From: Russula earlei | Lineage: Eukaryota; Basidiomycota; Agaricomycetes; Russulales; Russulaceae | Reading direction: 5' to 3' | Assembly (NCBI GenBank): GCA_025769875.1 | Contig: JAGFNK010000207.1 | Span: forward strand, 1-64,000 | DNA: 64,000 nt | In this document: one piece after another, positions 11,071 through 22,841 of the stretch | How positions within the stretch are numbered: position 1 is the first letter of the stretch | Layout: each line of letters opens with the position of its first letter | The notes under the pieces: model-generated | Told to the model about the DNA's origin: nothing | Database searches by the model: none | The model's input: the letters and a program-made list of their open reading frames with translations, nothing else | Position numbers and translations under genes: made by a program

Positions 11071-13007
11071 CTATTCTCGTGGTGGCTTCGATACGTGTTT
11101 CGGGACGCTTTGGGCGTAGAAATGTGCCATTATTCCTTCGGTGTGCGTGATTGTCAGATTGAATAATGAGTGCGTCGCGTTCTGCAACTCGCTCAGAAAA
11201 ATGGAAACCCCTCCAAAAAAGCAGAGGACGACGTACGATTCGGTTCGCAGCAGGGCCGAGTACGTGAGAGACACCATCTTCTTCTACCCAGCAGAGAGCC
11301 TCGGCAAAGGCAGTCGCACGCACACCCTCTTCGCCTTGCCACGCCTCGCGCACCTCCTCCCTCCGTGTGGGAGAAGGATGCACATGGTGCTGGGCTGCGG
11401 ACAAGCCGGAAATGCAGTATGCGGTATGATAAGCATCCGGATTCCTAAATATGGCATCAACAAGGTCGAAATCGTCGATCGGGTTGTCATCATACTTTGG
11501 TGGCTTGTCGCGCAGACCTCCCGCTGGATGCTGCCCGGCAAGGAGTATGTACTCCTGCAAGGCCTGCCTGTTGAAAAACGAATCTGGGAACGTCATGAAC
11601 ACAGGGAAGGACGTATCAGCTGCCATTTATTATAGCACACCATCCGCATCGTCCCACCCGTTCTCCGCCAGCGGGCTCGCGTCTGAAGCGGTCTCGTTCT
11701 CATGCACAGGCACAGAGGCGGGAACGCTCGGAGACATTCCCAGAGCTTCCAGCAGCGCAAACGCACCGCCGACCCACCACGAATAGCACCCGTCCACAAG
11801 CTTGTTCGTGCGCCCCTTGAAGCCACCGAGTTCGACCTCCGAGCCCTGCATGTGCACGAGCCAGCGTAGCAAGCGGCGCACGTCTATGCGCGGCGCGTCT
11901 TCACTCGCCGAGATATACGGCTGCAGTAACACCCACGACGCGAGGGCACAGAACGTGTACCCTCCGTGCGCCTCACCGAGGCTCGGTCTCTGAGCCGCGA
12001 GGACACCATCGTCCGTGAAGCATGGGTGTGACGCAGAAGAGAAGCCTCCTTCATACGTCTGGCAGGATGCTATGAAGGCCTGCGGTGCCTTCGATGAGCC
12101 CGGGTTTGACGATGTCGAGCAAGAGCGCGACGGCGAGGAGGCAGTAGATGCCCCTATCCGAATCAGAGACAGTGAGAAAAAGAAACGAGAGTTCGCTCGC
12201 CGAGGAAGCGTGACCATACCGAACGTCCACCTCCCCATGAGTGGAGACAATAAAGGATCCATCTCGTTGTTTCAGTGACATGTACCACTGGTACAACTTG
12301 TCCCTTCCGGTCGCATTGGGAGGTGTTAGGTGGACATAATTTAGCTAGCGCACCTGTCTATCTGGTCCCAGCCGCCTCCAGGGCCAGGGCGACCGACGAT
12401 GGCGAGGGAGCACACAGCCGCGTATGTAGGGAGTAGATGTGCCGCTTGCCCTGGCCCGCCACCGAATCCACCGTCCGGGTGCTGCCACTGCATGATGGTA
12501 TCGATTGCCCTAAGCACCAAGGCGCTCAGTACGCGGCAACCCTAGCGGCACGAGAACGCAGAAAACAAAAAGAAAACTCGGGCACCTTTGCTTGCCGTCA
12601 GGGTCGATGGCGATCTGCAACGCGCTAAACGACTGCAGCGTCCAGAACATGAGCCACGGTTGGCTGGCGTCCTGGCTCACGTAGCGCGCTGGGAAGCCCT
12701 GGGCGAGGTTGCGTACGAGGAACTCCAGGTGCACCCTTTTGTTCAGGACGCGTCCGCCTGAACCACGGTCGTCGAGCGGGACATGCCTCTGGAGGATATC
12801 CTCGGTGTCGGCCTGCTGGTCAGACGTTTCTGTGGGGTATGCGTCGATCGGCGTCGGACGGGGCATACGTGGAGACGGAGTGATGTCAACTGCAACTGTG
12901 ACTTCAATTGTCTTTTTATCAAGACGACCCGAGTGTCCTCGTAATTGTCTGTGCAGCAAGTCTCGGACAGGCACGGTGAGATCCGGAGACCGTATGTCGG
13001 AGGTCAT
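11071..13007 (-). CDS. RAM1: protein farnesyltransferase beta subunit (one frame break)
   Basis: This is the catalytic beta subunit of the farnesyltransferase that lipidates CaaX proteins such as Ras and mating pheromones. Exon 1 (13007-12586) runs from MTSDIRSPDL to IAIDPDGKQR and holds RDLLHRQ, KRVHLEFLVRNLAQGFP and SQPWLMFWTLQSF. Later exons give IDTIMQWQHPDGGFGGGPGQ, HLLPTYAAVCSLAIVG, DKLYQWYMSLKQRDGSF, ASCQTYEGGFS, EAHGGYTFCALASWVLL, LGGFKGRTNKLVDGCYSWW, LLAGQHPAGGLRDKPPK and DAYHTAYCISGLS. The zinc ligands are visible as Asp and Cys in VDGCYSW and His in DAYHTAY. The stop is at 11071. One extra base (G) at about 12077-12084, between EGTA and FIASCQ, breaks the frame in the best conserved part of the protein, which suggests a sequence error rather than a dead gene. 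Confidence 0.9.
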
Positions 13008-15677
13008 TATAATTGACCGGTTATATAATCAAATTCTATTTGTATTATAACTTTGGTTATCATTTTTGGGTCTGCCCGATTACAAGCTACTTCATGATAA
13101 ATCAGTTATCAAAGTCACTGATAATCGTAAAGGTCGAGAGTAAGTTCTAATCAAGTGAGCAACTTTTCCTAGGTGAAGGTCGTTGGCACACAACACGTTC
13201 TCTGTGTTGCTATTCTACCTTTCTTCGTGTCAAGAGTGAGACACTTCATGCTCACTTCGTTAGTGACATGCTTGACAAACTCGTGTTACGCTTATAAACC
13301 ATTAGACCCAGTAAGCAGACCGCAAGGGTGACTTGAGATGTACGGAAACGAGGTCGGTTAACTGTGGAAAAAATCAATTAAAATGACAGAGATACTTCGC
13401 CAGGTTCAGGGGTTGACACATTCCGGTTGCGGGTGGCAGAAGGGGGAGATGTTCAATCGGCTTGGTGGTAGGGCGCCACATGTACTTCCACTTTTACATT
13501 GCGTCGGCGGTCTGTCCGCATCGCATAGAGGTTACCGTGTGAATTATCACCTACCAGATGTCCAACTGTTTGAGGATCGGATATGAAGCGGACATGCTCC
13601 TGATGATCCAAAGTTGTAAAGGTGGCGACAACTCGAGCGAGGGAGATTGTGAACCACGAGAGTGAAAAAATACCAATGTTTGGCAGGCACGACAAGGCTG
13701 TTGAGGGGAGAAGCCAAATGATTGAGAATGGAATTTCAGCACGAGTAGCTGGATGGGAAATCGAAGGGGGACGAGAAAGACGGGGGGAGAGGTGTGGAAC
13801 CTTTCGTTTTCTGGCCTTCCCCGGAACCCCCGCAATTTCGCGATGTCCAACACAAGTTCCCAATTCTACAATAAATAACCTGACCTCGAGGGTCACGCGA
13901 ATAGAGGGCAGACGTACAACTTCGATCAGCATAGTATGGAACTTGAGAGTCTGGGGGCGGATGCTGAAGAGGAGTAGAAGGCGAGGAAATGTCTTGTGTT
14001 TGCGGTCAGTGAAATGACATTGCGTTGGAGTTTGTGTTCGAGGTAGGGGTGGGAGCTGCTAGGGACGGGGATTATCGTTGCGAGGCAGGGTGAAAACAAG
14101 AGAGGGGGGAGGACGGGAAATGAGAGAGAGATTAGAAAGAACCGTCCTTGGATACGGTACAAGGCTCTGGAGAACTTGAGGGGGATCGAAGGGGTACTCA
14201 GGACGGAAGAGAAAAATAAAATAAGAGGATCGTTTAGAAAACGGGGCAGTGAATAGGACGAGAGCCCCTAACCCTGAGCACGAATACGCCGTTTGCGGCT
14301 GGCTCAACGACGGAGAGAAAGGAGGGGAGCGGGGCACCAAAATTTTGAAGAGGGGGCAACCCAGCCGGTTAGAATCCACCCCATGGTTGATCACCTTGCC
14401 CTTGCATCTTGTTCCCTCCCTTCCCTTGCTCCAATCACTCCCTTGTCTCGCTTGCCATTCAGCGCATCATTCCTTTCCCTCTTGTAGTCCCTCCGATGTC
14501 GAGACTATTTCGAGGGGCTTTCGAAGTGCGGCATAGATCCCGTCAAAGTTTGTCGCTAAATAGCGGTGCAAATTTCTTCCCGGTGGTTTCTTCGTGTCGG
14601 GGAAGACCGAGGGCTCCTTCGACGTCTGGCGTAGCCAAGGAAAACCTCTTAACAACTCAAGATTCTTGTCGTCGAGCAGGATGGCTGACACTTTGAATGC
14701 AGTACCGAGCCCACAATAGCCAAGTAAAGGAGCTTCTCTGGATTCTTGCGACTTGCGACATTTTTAAATCACACCGCATTCTTCTCTTCATGTTTCTTGA
14801 TCACTCTGACTTGTTCTTGCGCTCCAGACGACTGATTGAACGTCCTCTTCGTGGAGCAAGTAACTTGATCAGTCCAGAGAGCTCTTGCATGCCCAAGTCT
14901 CAGTCCAGTCACAAGAACAAGCTCTTTTCCGTCTTGAATGTTTTCACGCACAGATTTTGATCACCACTTGAAGGTGGCTTGCTCATTGTCGATCGTTCAC
15001 GGCAGACATGCGGTCCTTGTCACGGTGTCACGTAGTTACGTGACATCCGCTTATAGGGCCGTGTCTGTCATCCTTGCTCCGCCCGGCACCAGGCGCTTGT
15101 ACGCGCATGAGCGCAAGCGTGAGGTGCAACGGACGGGAAACGAGGAATGACTGAACCATCGATAGAGCGGATGTACCAAGGTGGAAACGAGGGAAATGGA
15201 GTCGCCGCCGTGCCTCCCATTCTTCTAGTAGCTGAAGCATTCCCGTTGGCACGACATGCGTCGCAAGACGAGACCGAATCCGTGCAACAACACTCCCGGC
15301 CTGTTCTGGCTGTTCTGGTGTACAAATAAACGGGAAATCCGCGCGAACGGGCTCTTGGATCGGATCGTCGTTACCTTGTTTTGGATTTTGACGGAAGCAA
15401 AATTCGAAAAAAAGGACGGCGCTAACTCAGCACCAGTCTGTGGTTAGTTAGCGACTCGAGTGGCGAAAGCACCAAAGAACAGCGCCCTGGAAAGCTGGAA
15501 GACCCTCTGCGGAGAATGCTTCACAGAGAGTACATCAATGAGCCATGATAGATGAGTCGGGGGGCCAAAGAGAGAAAGGTGCAAGAATCTAGGCCCCGGC
15601 GCCACTCGATGGCACGCCCAGTACTGTATGTCGCGGGTTTGGATGTCTATTTCATTCTTCAAAACACCGCGTCACCA

Positions 15678-15683
15678 TATAAA
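15678..15683 (+). promoter_or_regulatory. TATA box of gene A1
   Basis: TATAAA lies 83 bases before the ATG, within a block (CGCGTCACCATATAAATG) conserved in copy 2 at 29667-29672. The pyrimidine-rich stretch between TATA and ATG is also conserved, as expected for a fungal transcription start region. Confidence 0.6.
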
Positions 15684-15760
15684 TGCCCAGATCCCTCGTA
15701 ATTCCCCGTCTGTCTCATCTTGTCCCCCTACCACATCGCCGTCCTTCTGTTCGTTGAAGG

Positions 15761-16257
15761 ATGTCTCAGAATAATCAGACAAGCTGTGAAGAGAGGGTTT
15801 TCGGGGAGAAGCCGATCCACGAACAGGATGAAGACTACGATCTCTTCCATTTCTGGCCCTCCCTGAACAATCGCGATGTCTCGTCTCTTTATGGGGTACG
15901 ATAATTACGTTCCTCCTCGAAGTTGGCACTGACAGTGTTATGCCACAGCCAGTCTCGCTTCGTTACTCTTACAGCTACTCCGAGTCGAATTCGAGGCCAC
16001 AAGTATGCTCTCTTGAATGACTTTCTGAACGATGATGTTTATCTCTTTAGTCTCCAATAACATTCGCTCCCATGGTCAATCACTGGCCATCTCCGCCTCA
16101 ACCTCCACCTCAACCAGAAACATCAGTGAATTTCGGCCTCGTGCGTCTATGCGAACCTGAGCCCGGAACTCACTTGCCGGGGGGCACGGCATCATATAAC
16201 ACCCTTTTTAAGCTGGGTTCATTCGCCTCGGCACGTCCTTGTTTCTTTCTTCACTAG
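15761..16257 (+). CDS. gene A1, small three-exon protein of unknown function
   Basis: I do not recognise the family. Exons 15761-15895, 15949-16002 and 16051-16257 join in phase 0 to give 131 aa, starting MSQNNQTSCEERVFGEK and ending CFFLH before TAG. It is acidic at first (EQDEDYDLFHFWPSL), then Ser/Tyr-rich (RYSYSYSESNSRP), then Pro-rich (WPSPPQPPPQPE). No signal peptide, membrane segment or zinc motif is visible. Introns are 53 and 48 nt with GT/AG ends. The case for a real gene is its duplicate at 29754, which has the same three exons, identical exon 2 and 3 lengths, the same intron phases, an intact frame and a matching TATA box, although the flanking DNA has diverged strongly. Confidence 0.6.
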
Positions 16258-16974
16258 GTTTCTTCGGCCAATCTGACACGATATCATACCACAGAAAATA
16301 GCCCACCGATTGGACCGTGGGATAAAAGGGGTCAAAAGCAAGCTTCGCAAGCCGAAGTTGTGAACGCTGTGACAATACCCGCCAAACAAAATGTTTTGTC
16401 GTTCTTGCTTGACTTCCACTGAGTCTGTTTTCGCTCCCTTTTTGCTGTCTTGTGCCTGCAGAAAATCTACTTTATTATGAATGAGAGTATTTGAGATTCG
16501 TTAGACAGAGCACGGCCCAGCGGAAGCCCCCGAGCTTTACCCTAGCACATTTGCTCACGTCCCCCACCTAGCTCATGCGGCGAAAGGTACATCTCGACGC
16601 TTTGTGGAGATTTTGAGATTTTCTATATGTCAATTCACCGCTTGCAAGTTTATTAATAAGTGGGGACTGCTTCACATGTGTCATTTCATCGGCTCAGTTT
16701 GTCGGCTAAAGACATGCGTAGGCCTTTTGACCCTCATGTGCATGCAGCCACGTGGCGCGTGACGGACCAACCGGACCAGCACGTTTTCCAAGTTGTTCCC
16801 TGGTCGATGTCTTCTGGTATCCTCCATCTAACCACGTTAAGACGATTATTACTCATCCATCTTATGGTTTGAAACCCGATAACGATCGAGGTACGTGCGA
16901 TTTTTCTTTCCCTCCCATCAATCGGATCAACGTGCGTGTACAATAGATACAAATCAAGGCATTTCCCGAAAACG

Positions 16975-17921
16975 TTACTCTCCCCCAGTATAAAGAGCCA
17001 ACACACGACCTCCCGTCTCTACCTCACTGACTTGCGGATGCATTTTCTTGATGTGTCTGTTGACCGAGCTAATTCGTGGATATTCCTTGTCGCAATATGG
17101 GCACGGTCTCATGTCGCGTCGTTTACCGTGCACCAACGTCTTGCAATGTCGTTGCAGGGTGCTGCGGTCCGAAAAAGGCTTTCCACCACAACCCATGCAT
17201 TTCCAAATGCCATCCTCGCACCTCATCAACCTCTCACATCTCTCCTTGTCGGTTTCCTCCTCATCATGGGGATCGTCTATCATCGCCGCTCTCTCCTCCG
17301 TCCGAGCTTGGCCACGCTCAAGGGATTTGGGGGTTGACCTCATGATCGGCCCCTGTGGGAAAGGAAGGGCAACTCCTTGCAGTGGTACCACAGGGGCTTT
17401 TATCCCGAGTCTGCCGTGGCCAAGCTTGGATTTGTCTTCTTTCCTAGGTGGGGTCCTTCGGGTTGGCACCTCTCGGGTCTCAATGCTCCAAGCTGCCGCC
17501 CTGTCCCCAGTCTCGGTTATTCTCATTTTCTTCGGCTGTCTTGCATCTACGTCATCCTTTGCGCTCGAACTTCGCATTCTACCGTCAGGCTGCAGAGTTG
17601 AGGTCCCAGATCCGGCTCCGGTGGATCTTGTCTCTGTTGAAGACCTTCATTGGCCTCCCTCTGCCGCTTCTCTCGAAGCGCCCAGCCTTCTCTTATCATG
17701 TTTGCCGCAATATCGGCGAATTCCTCATCTGACCAATCTTGCAGGCCAGGAAGGTATTCGGGAATCGTTTCATCGACCGGATGAGGGGCCGCGGATGAAA
17801 CAGTTGCAGTGCCGGTAAGTGAGAGGGGATAGGTAGACACGGATGGCGATGGATGGATGGAGCCATGGCCATTATTATTCGGATGGGCCACAGGCCATGC
17901 CAACATGCCAACTGGTGCCAT
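16975..17921 (-). pseudogene. gene B1, C2H2 zinc-finger protein, frame broken
   Basis: Two overlapping frames make up this gene. The upstream one (17921-17547) starts MAPVGMLAWPVAHP and includes GLQDWSDEEFADIAANMIREG. The downstream one (17577-16975) includes GHGRLGIKAPVVPLQGVA, acidic DDPHDEEETDKER and two C2H2 fingers: CMGC-x12-H-x5-H (CMGCGGKPFSDRSTLQRH and on) and CPYC-x12-H-x4-H (CPYCDKEYPRISSVNRH). The two halves align to one continuous frame in copy 2 (31595-32479), so a frameshift at about 17550-17640 separates them here; I could not find a phase-correct intron. This copy keeps both fingers but its N-terminal region also shows stops relative to copy 2. DNA binding is inferred from the fingers only. 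Confidence 0.6.
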
Positions 17922-19446
17922 CGGCCAACTGAAACCCTAGAATCCAACGTGAACCTCGGGGATCGTTTCTTAAACAGAGCACATACAGATCGCTCGTAAG
18001 CTCGTGGCATTATGGCAGGTGGCCCTGCTGCTCGAGAGGAGGTTTGATAGATCGGGATCACCTAATGTGTCTTATGGTGAGCAAACTTCTCCACATAGGC
18101 CGGTGGTGGCTTACTTGAACTTCATTGTCCGTACCAAACTGCTTCGGGTAGTGTTCCCAACGGGAAATTTGGTTGACATCCTGGTGTTCGGTATGTTCAG
18201 CCATGTGCTAGGTTCGCTGCAGAGAACACTGACCTTGAGCGTGGGCAGCGGCATGTCAGAATGGGGCATTGCTTCTCCATGGCGGATTGCGGGGTTGTGG
18301 TGGTAAAGGGGATACATTGTGGTCACCGCGTTGTCCCCAGCCATTATGATTTATATGACCGCCTGAATAGTCGGATGCCATAACTGTCCCTTCCTACCTG
18401 GGAATTGTGGCAGTGGAACGCTATGCAGGTTTTCGCAGGGCTGTCAGGCAGGATCCTAGGGTTTGACGCATACCTCGAGGTTGCCACATGTACCAGTCAA
18501 ATGCAATGAATCATAATGGTGTGGCGGATCACCGATTTCTTCCAGTTATCTCTCAGACATACTCTTATAAGCCTCACAAACGTAGACTCAAATTCCGGAG
18601 TGCTCTGTGAATGCGCATCAATTGAACATACAGTGGGCGTCGAGCCTCACCCGAGGCCCCATGCCACAATCCAAATTTTACGTGTCACGACGCGGCGCCC
18701 GGAGAATATTTCCGATCATTCGTCTTCTCAAAACGGAGGTGGGGGCACCGGCGTTTAGGTTTACAAAAATGAGTCAGACAGACTCGGCGTGCCAGTGGTC
18801 GTGAGATGGCCTCCAAATCTACAAACTACGACCGCCACATTTTTTTTTAGAATGAATTGTCGAAGTCCTTCCACAGGCATAATAATAAACCTCTCTGGTT
18901 TTCCTTACGACATGGAAGCAGCCCTCGTCGTAAGATTGGCCAGCTCTCGCCGGGTCGCCCGGTAGGTCGATGGTCGTCCTCCTATGGACTTGGCGCAGGG
19001 CCCGGATGGATGGGGGCGAAACGGTAACCTCAGAAGGGCGCGCCGCAAAGAAGTTGCAGTGAGATGCTTCGATGTTTGAGAAATTCGCAGTAGTTATACG
19101 ATTGCGCCGCATAAGTTGCTTGCCTCGAGCGAAGAGGAGGCAAGTCGAATCTTTTGTCCCACCTGAACAAAGCTACTCTCACGCTCGAACTATCAAGAAC
19201 AGGAGGTCGGCATTCAAGTTCTAGTAGTGCCCCGCCAGGCAACGATTGCATGCGTGGAAATGCAGTTTGTAACTCGGTGAAATTCACAAAAGTGCTATGC
19301 AGAGATAAGAAGGGTCCTTGGTTAAAAGGTCGAAATGAAGGGGACCCAATGGTAGAAATGAGAGTAGAGCAGCTAATCTGATCCGCGGTGCACACTCTGT
19401 TCCTTCAAATTCGATCCCCTGCAACGGACGAGATGGTTGCTGGCTC

Positions 19447-20558
19447 ATGACGACCACCCTGATCGATTCGAACATCCCTAACCTCAAGTTGCTCTCAAAG
19501 GGCAAGGTCCGTGACATCTACTCGACGTCCTTGCCAGAGCACCTCCTCTTCGTCGCAAGCGATCGCATATCCGCCTACGACGTCATCCTAAAGAATGTAA
19601 ACTATTGTTCCCCAGTTTTAACCCCTTGCTTTTCCTGATGACCGCTTCCTATCGCAAGGGTATTCCGGACAAAGGTCGCGTCCTCACAGAGCTCTCGCTC
19701 TTCTGGTTCGACAAGCTAAAGAGCATTATACCGAATCACTGTCGTCACTTCGCTCATCGAGGAGATGCCAGAGGAAGTGCACCAGCACAGGGAACAGCTA
19801 CGCGGTCGGTCCATCCTCGTCAAGAAGGCCGAGGTTATACCCCTCGAGGCGATCGTGCGCGGCTACATCACCGGTCAGTATCTAGCAACATCGTGTCTAG
19901 TACATGGCTGCATGTTTTTCTAGGTTCTGCCTGGGCCGAGTACAAAAACTCCCGTACCGTTCACGGCATCCCGCTGCCCGATGGCCTCCAGGAATCGGAG
20001 AAGCTCCCCGCACCGCTCTTTACGCCCTCCACAAAGGCAGAACAGGGAGCACATGACGAGAACATTTCCCCAGAAAGAGGTGACGTGCATACCCCACCCT
20101 CCGGTCACGCTAGCACCTCCCCCGCGACTGATAGACTTATCCCAAAATCAAACCCCCCTGCAGCCGCCGCGCTCATCGGTCAAGGTCTGTATGATAGGAT
20201 ATCTGCCGTCGCAGTGAAGCTCTACGTCGCCGCCGCGGAGCACGCCGCGACGCGGGGACTCATCATCGCGGATACAAAGTTCGAGTTTGGGCTCATCGAC
20301 GGCGAGCTGGTTCTTATCGACGAGGCGCTCACGCCAGACTCTTCGCGCTACTGGCCGCAGGAGGGTTACACTCCCGGTCGCGGGCAACCGAGCTTCGACA
20401 AGCAGTATCTCCGCGACTGGCTCACCGCTCAGGGCTTCCGAAAGGGTCTCGAAGACGGCCCGGACGGACAGGGCTGGACGATGAGTCAGGAGGTTGTGCA
20501 AGGGACACGAGAGAGGTATTTGAGTGCGAAGGACAAGCTGTTGGAGCGATTGGATTGA
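19447..20558 (+). CDS. ADE1: SAICAR synthetase (one frame break)
   Basis: The enzyme joins aspartate to CAIR in de novo purine synthesis. Exons are 19447-19596, 19659-19873, 19924-20079 and 20164-20558. Exon 1 gives MTTTLIDSNIPNLKLLSKGK, VRDIYSTSLPEHLLFVASD and RISAYDVILKN, the ATP-site lead of the family. Later blocks are GIPDKGRVLTELSLFWFDKL, LVKKAEVIPLEAIVRGYITGS, AWAEYKNSRTVHGIPLPDGL, EKLPAPLFTPSTKAEQGAHDE, GLIIADTKFEFGL, LVLIDEALTPDSSRYWP and FDKQYLRDWL, with stop TGA at 20556-20558. One extra base at about 19738-19742 (after IIPNH, before VVTSLIEEMPEE) breaks the frame, while the codons on both sides stay conserved. As the enzyme is needed for purine prototrophy, an assembly error is likely. 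Intron 3 sits inside the ISPER/AAALIG junction. Confidence 0.9.
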
Positions 20559-20659
20559 GAAAGGGCAGAATCCACAAAGTCCATGAACAAGACAGTGTGT
20601 ATTGAAGATGTAGAACAACGTGAATTATGACTGTGGTACCTTGGTTAAGAGGAATGTCT

Positions 20660-22180
20660 CTGATTTCGCCTCTTTCACATGTGTCCACGGGCCTGCGTAC
20701 CACGCTGCACAAATTCTTTCCAGCAGTGCGAGATCCGCACAGGGCACACGTCTTCCGGATCGCCGTCACTAGGAAGGCGGTCTGCCTTGGTTGCAATCAC
20801 CATCCGGGCGCTTCTGCTCTTCCCGCGTTCGTACTTGTCCAACTCTTCCCTCAGCATGCGAAGCTCGTTCCATGGCGCAGGACCGGAAAGATCCACAGCG
20901 TAGACAAGCGCAACAAGCGCTCCATAGATCACAGAAACGAGCGTCCAAGGCGCAACGTTATCAGACGCGCCCTCGATCGGCCCCGGGATTGTCGGCGATG
21001 GTGAATCTGATCGCGAATCAGAGTGTCCGCGTGTCGCCCGCTCTCCATGAGCTCGTGCTCGCGCCGCTGCTCGACCACCGTCTCGTCATAGGCCGTACCG
21101 TGCTCACCACCGATGAACGAGCCGTCCTCCGCGACGCGAACGAACCGGATCGAGAGTCGTGAACGCGTACCAGCATTGGTGCTCCGAACAGCGTGCTCTC
21201 TCCCCCCGCGTTCGGCGCGCCGACGAGGTCGACGTTCGCGAATAATAACTTCAAGTCGAGCTCGAGAGTCGCACGCTCGAGCTCGTGCCCGCGCGTCGCG
21301 AACTTGGGCGACAGGGTTCGTCGTCGATGGGAAATGAGGATTCCCGCACCCCCGGCGCAACACCCGATGCGATTAGCGTGCCGGGCTGACGCGAGCGGCG
21401 CATCGAGCGGGCGCGCGACTGTCTCCGGTGACATGCGGTCGAGGTCCAGTGAGAGAGGCGCGACATCGTGCCGGCGCCTCGCATTGCGCATCTCTCGCTC
21501 CGCACGCCAGAGGTCACACTCTGCTTGTCCGAACGGCTTGTCGTCCTCGTACGTGGTAGTGCACCCAGTAGCGCTCCCGGCGCTCTTCTGTGTCGAGCTC
21601 GGCGTATGAGTCATCCTCAGCCTCCCACTCATCTCGCACACACCGTGGATCACCGCGTGGGACCTCACGCACGACTGTGCTTAGGGGCACCCGCAGGATG
21701 ACTGGGGTACCGGCGCAGCCATGTTGTGCCCTGACCACCAGCATCGTCTCGTACTTGCGAAGGGATGGACGAGATGTTGGTTCGGAGAATGTAGACATCG
21801 CCAGCTCAGACGCCGCTACCGCCCGATGGTGGGCCATGCGGGTTGAACTTCTCGCGGTGGAAAGCGAGACAGCCGTTGCCACCTCTGCCTGCCTGGATAC
21901 AACGGTGTTTTGGGGTAAGAGAGAGAGACGAGTTGCACATACCTGCGGGTAGATAAGGTGATCGAGGGAACTCTTAGGCTGAGAGTCTGGTAAGAAATTT
22001 CGAACAGCATAGATGTTGACATAACTACGACCGCTCCCTCCATTCCACTTGATTCCTTGGTTTCGGAATAGTTCTTTTTTATTCAAAATTTCATGTTGAG
22101 GCGAGCATGGTTGGCTGGATCTTCGCTGCCGCAAGGTGAATAGGAAGTAAGAGATGAGGACTTCTAGTTCTGTTCAACAT
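20660..22180 (-). pseudogene. mitochondrial Obg-family GTPase (MTG2-like), degraded
   Basis: Obg GTPases help assemble the large ribosomal subunit in bacteria and mitochondria. Scattered over all three minus frames are family blocks in the right order: [57 protein letters not shown] (Obg fold), GDVYILRT, PLSTVVREVPRGDP, RVRDEWEAEDDSY, PLSLDLDRM, a P-loop region, FVRVAEDGSF, YDETVV, VYAVDLSGPAPWNELRML and ARMVIATKADRL. Several frameshifts separate them, a TGA interrupts the Obg fold before AGDVYIL, and the P-loop reads GAPNAGGEST, so the lysine of GxxNxGKST is lost through an insertion. Stop plus P-loop damage go beyond the single-base breaks of neighbouring genes, so I call it a pseudogene. 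The start at 22180 is approximate. It converges with ADE1. Confidence 0.7.
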
Positions 22181-22841
22181 GGACACCACCTCGCCTAAGC
22201 CAGAAAAAAAAAAGGATGAAATCGCGTGCATCGTCCGCCGCTACCTCTCCCATGGGGTGACCACCACACTGCACGTGGTAGGATATGAACGTCGTCCGTT
22301 CCGTTCATTGTAGAAAGTGTAGAGCGCAAATCGGAACGAAATACATGAGTTCAGAGGCAGGCGGCCGCCAGAGACTCCGATTGTTGGCCCCATCCCTTTT
22401 CTCTGCGGCTCCTGGCGTTACCATTCTCAGTGATAAGCTAATGCTAGCGCTGTCCGTGCTGGGTGATATGTGCGTTGCTCACGAGGCCAACTGCGGTGTA
22501 AACCTATGTCCAGGGCAGGGTATGGGCGACTAGCGCACTTACCAAGAGTGCCACTGCTCTGCTGGGCTCGTGGGTATTCCAGACGATCACCTTGCCCCCG
22601 GACGCTACATCCTAACTGATGAGTTTTCGCATGTACGTCGAGCAAGTGTCACCATGCCTGAAGTCACTAATCTCACTTAGTCGTGTCCGGCGACTCCGTT
22701 ATCAAGTCTCCTTATTACTCAATGGCTTCGTCCAGTCATTATTGGTTTCCACACCCCGCTCCTCGACTTTGATCGGTGGTCCCTCCCAAGTAGCAAGTCC
22801 TTGTGAACATCGCCAGCGTGTGTCTTTATTGCTCGTTGTCC
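22181..22841. other. intergenic stretch, no gene recognised
   Basis: This lies between the 5' ends of the divergent Obg remnant and F-box gene. It holds a short A run (about 22205-22215) and no convincing open frame or repeat. Confidence 0.4.

Larger units (their letters stand above)
13180..19390. repeat. ancient direct duplication, copy 1
   Basis: Ordered stretches of this segment recur in the same orientation at about 27350-33850. Anchor pairs include 14510/28580 (near GCTAAATAGCGGTGCAA), 15620/29610, gene A at 15761/29754, the zinc-finger gene at 17118/31668, and 18180/32660. Identity by eye is roughly 70-80 percent with many indels, so the duplication is old. Outside the two genes annotated below, the stretches 13180-15760, 16258-16974 and 17922-19390 hold no convincing gene. 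I found no terminal inverted repeats, target duplication or transposase, so its nature (segmental duplication or unknown large element) is open. Exact ends are approximate. Confidence 0.75.

Noticed and set aside
13180..19390. The duplicated segment as a giant transposon
   Set aside because: No shared terminal repeats, target duplication or transposase gene; borders fade gradually. Left as a duplication of unknown origin.
5420..19745. Programmed +1 ribosomal frameshifting as explanation for the repeated frame breaks
   Set aside because: Sites share no slippery motif, occur in unrelated genes and include one break of the opposite sign (10087-10090). Sequence error is simpler.
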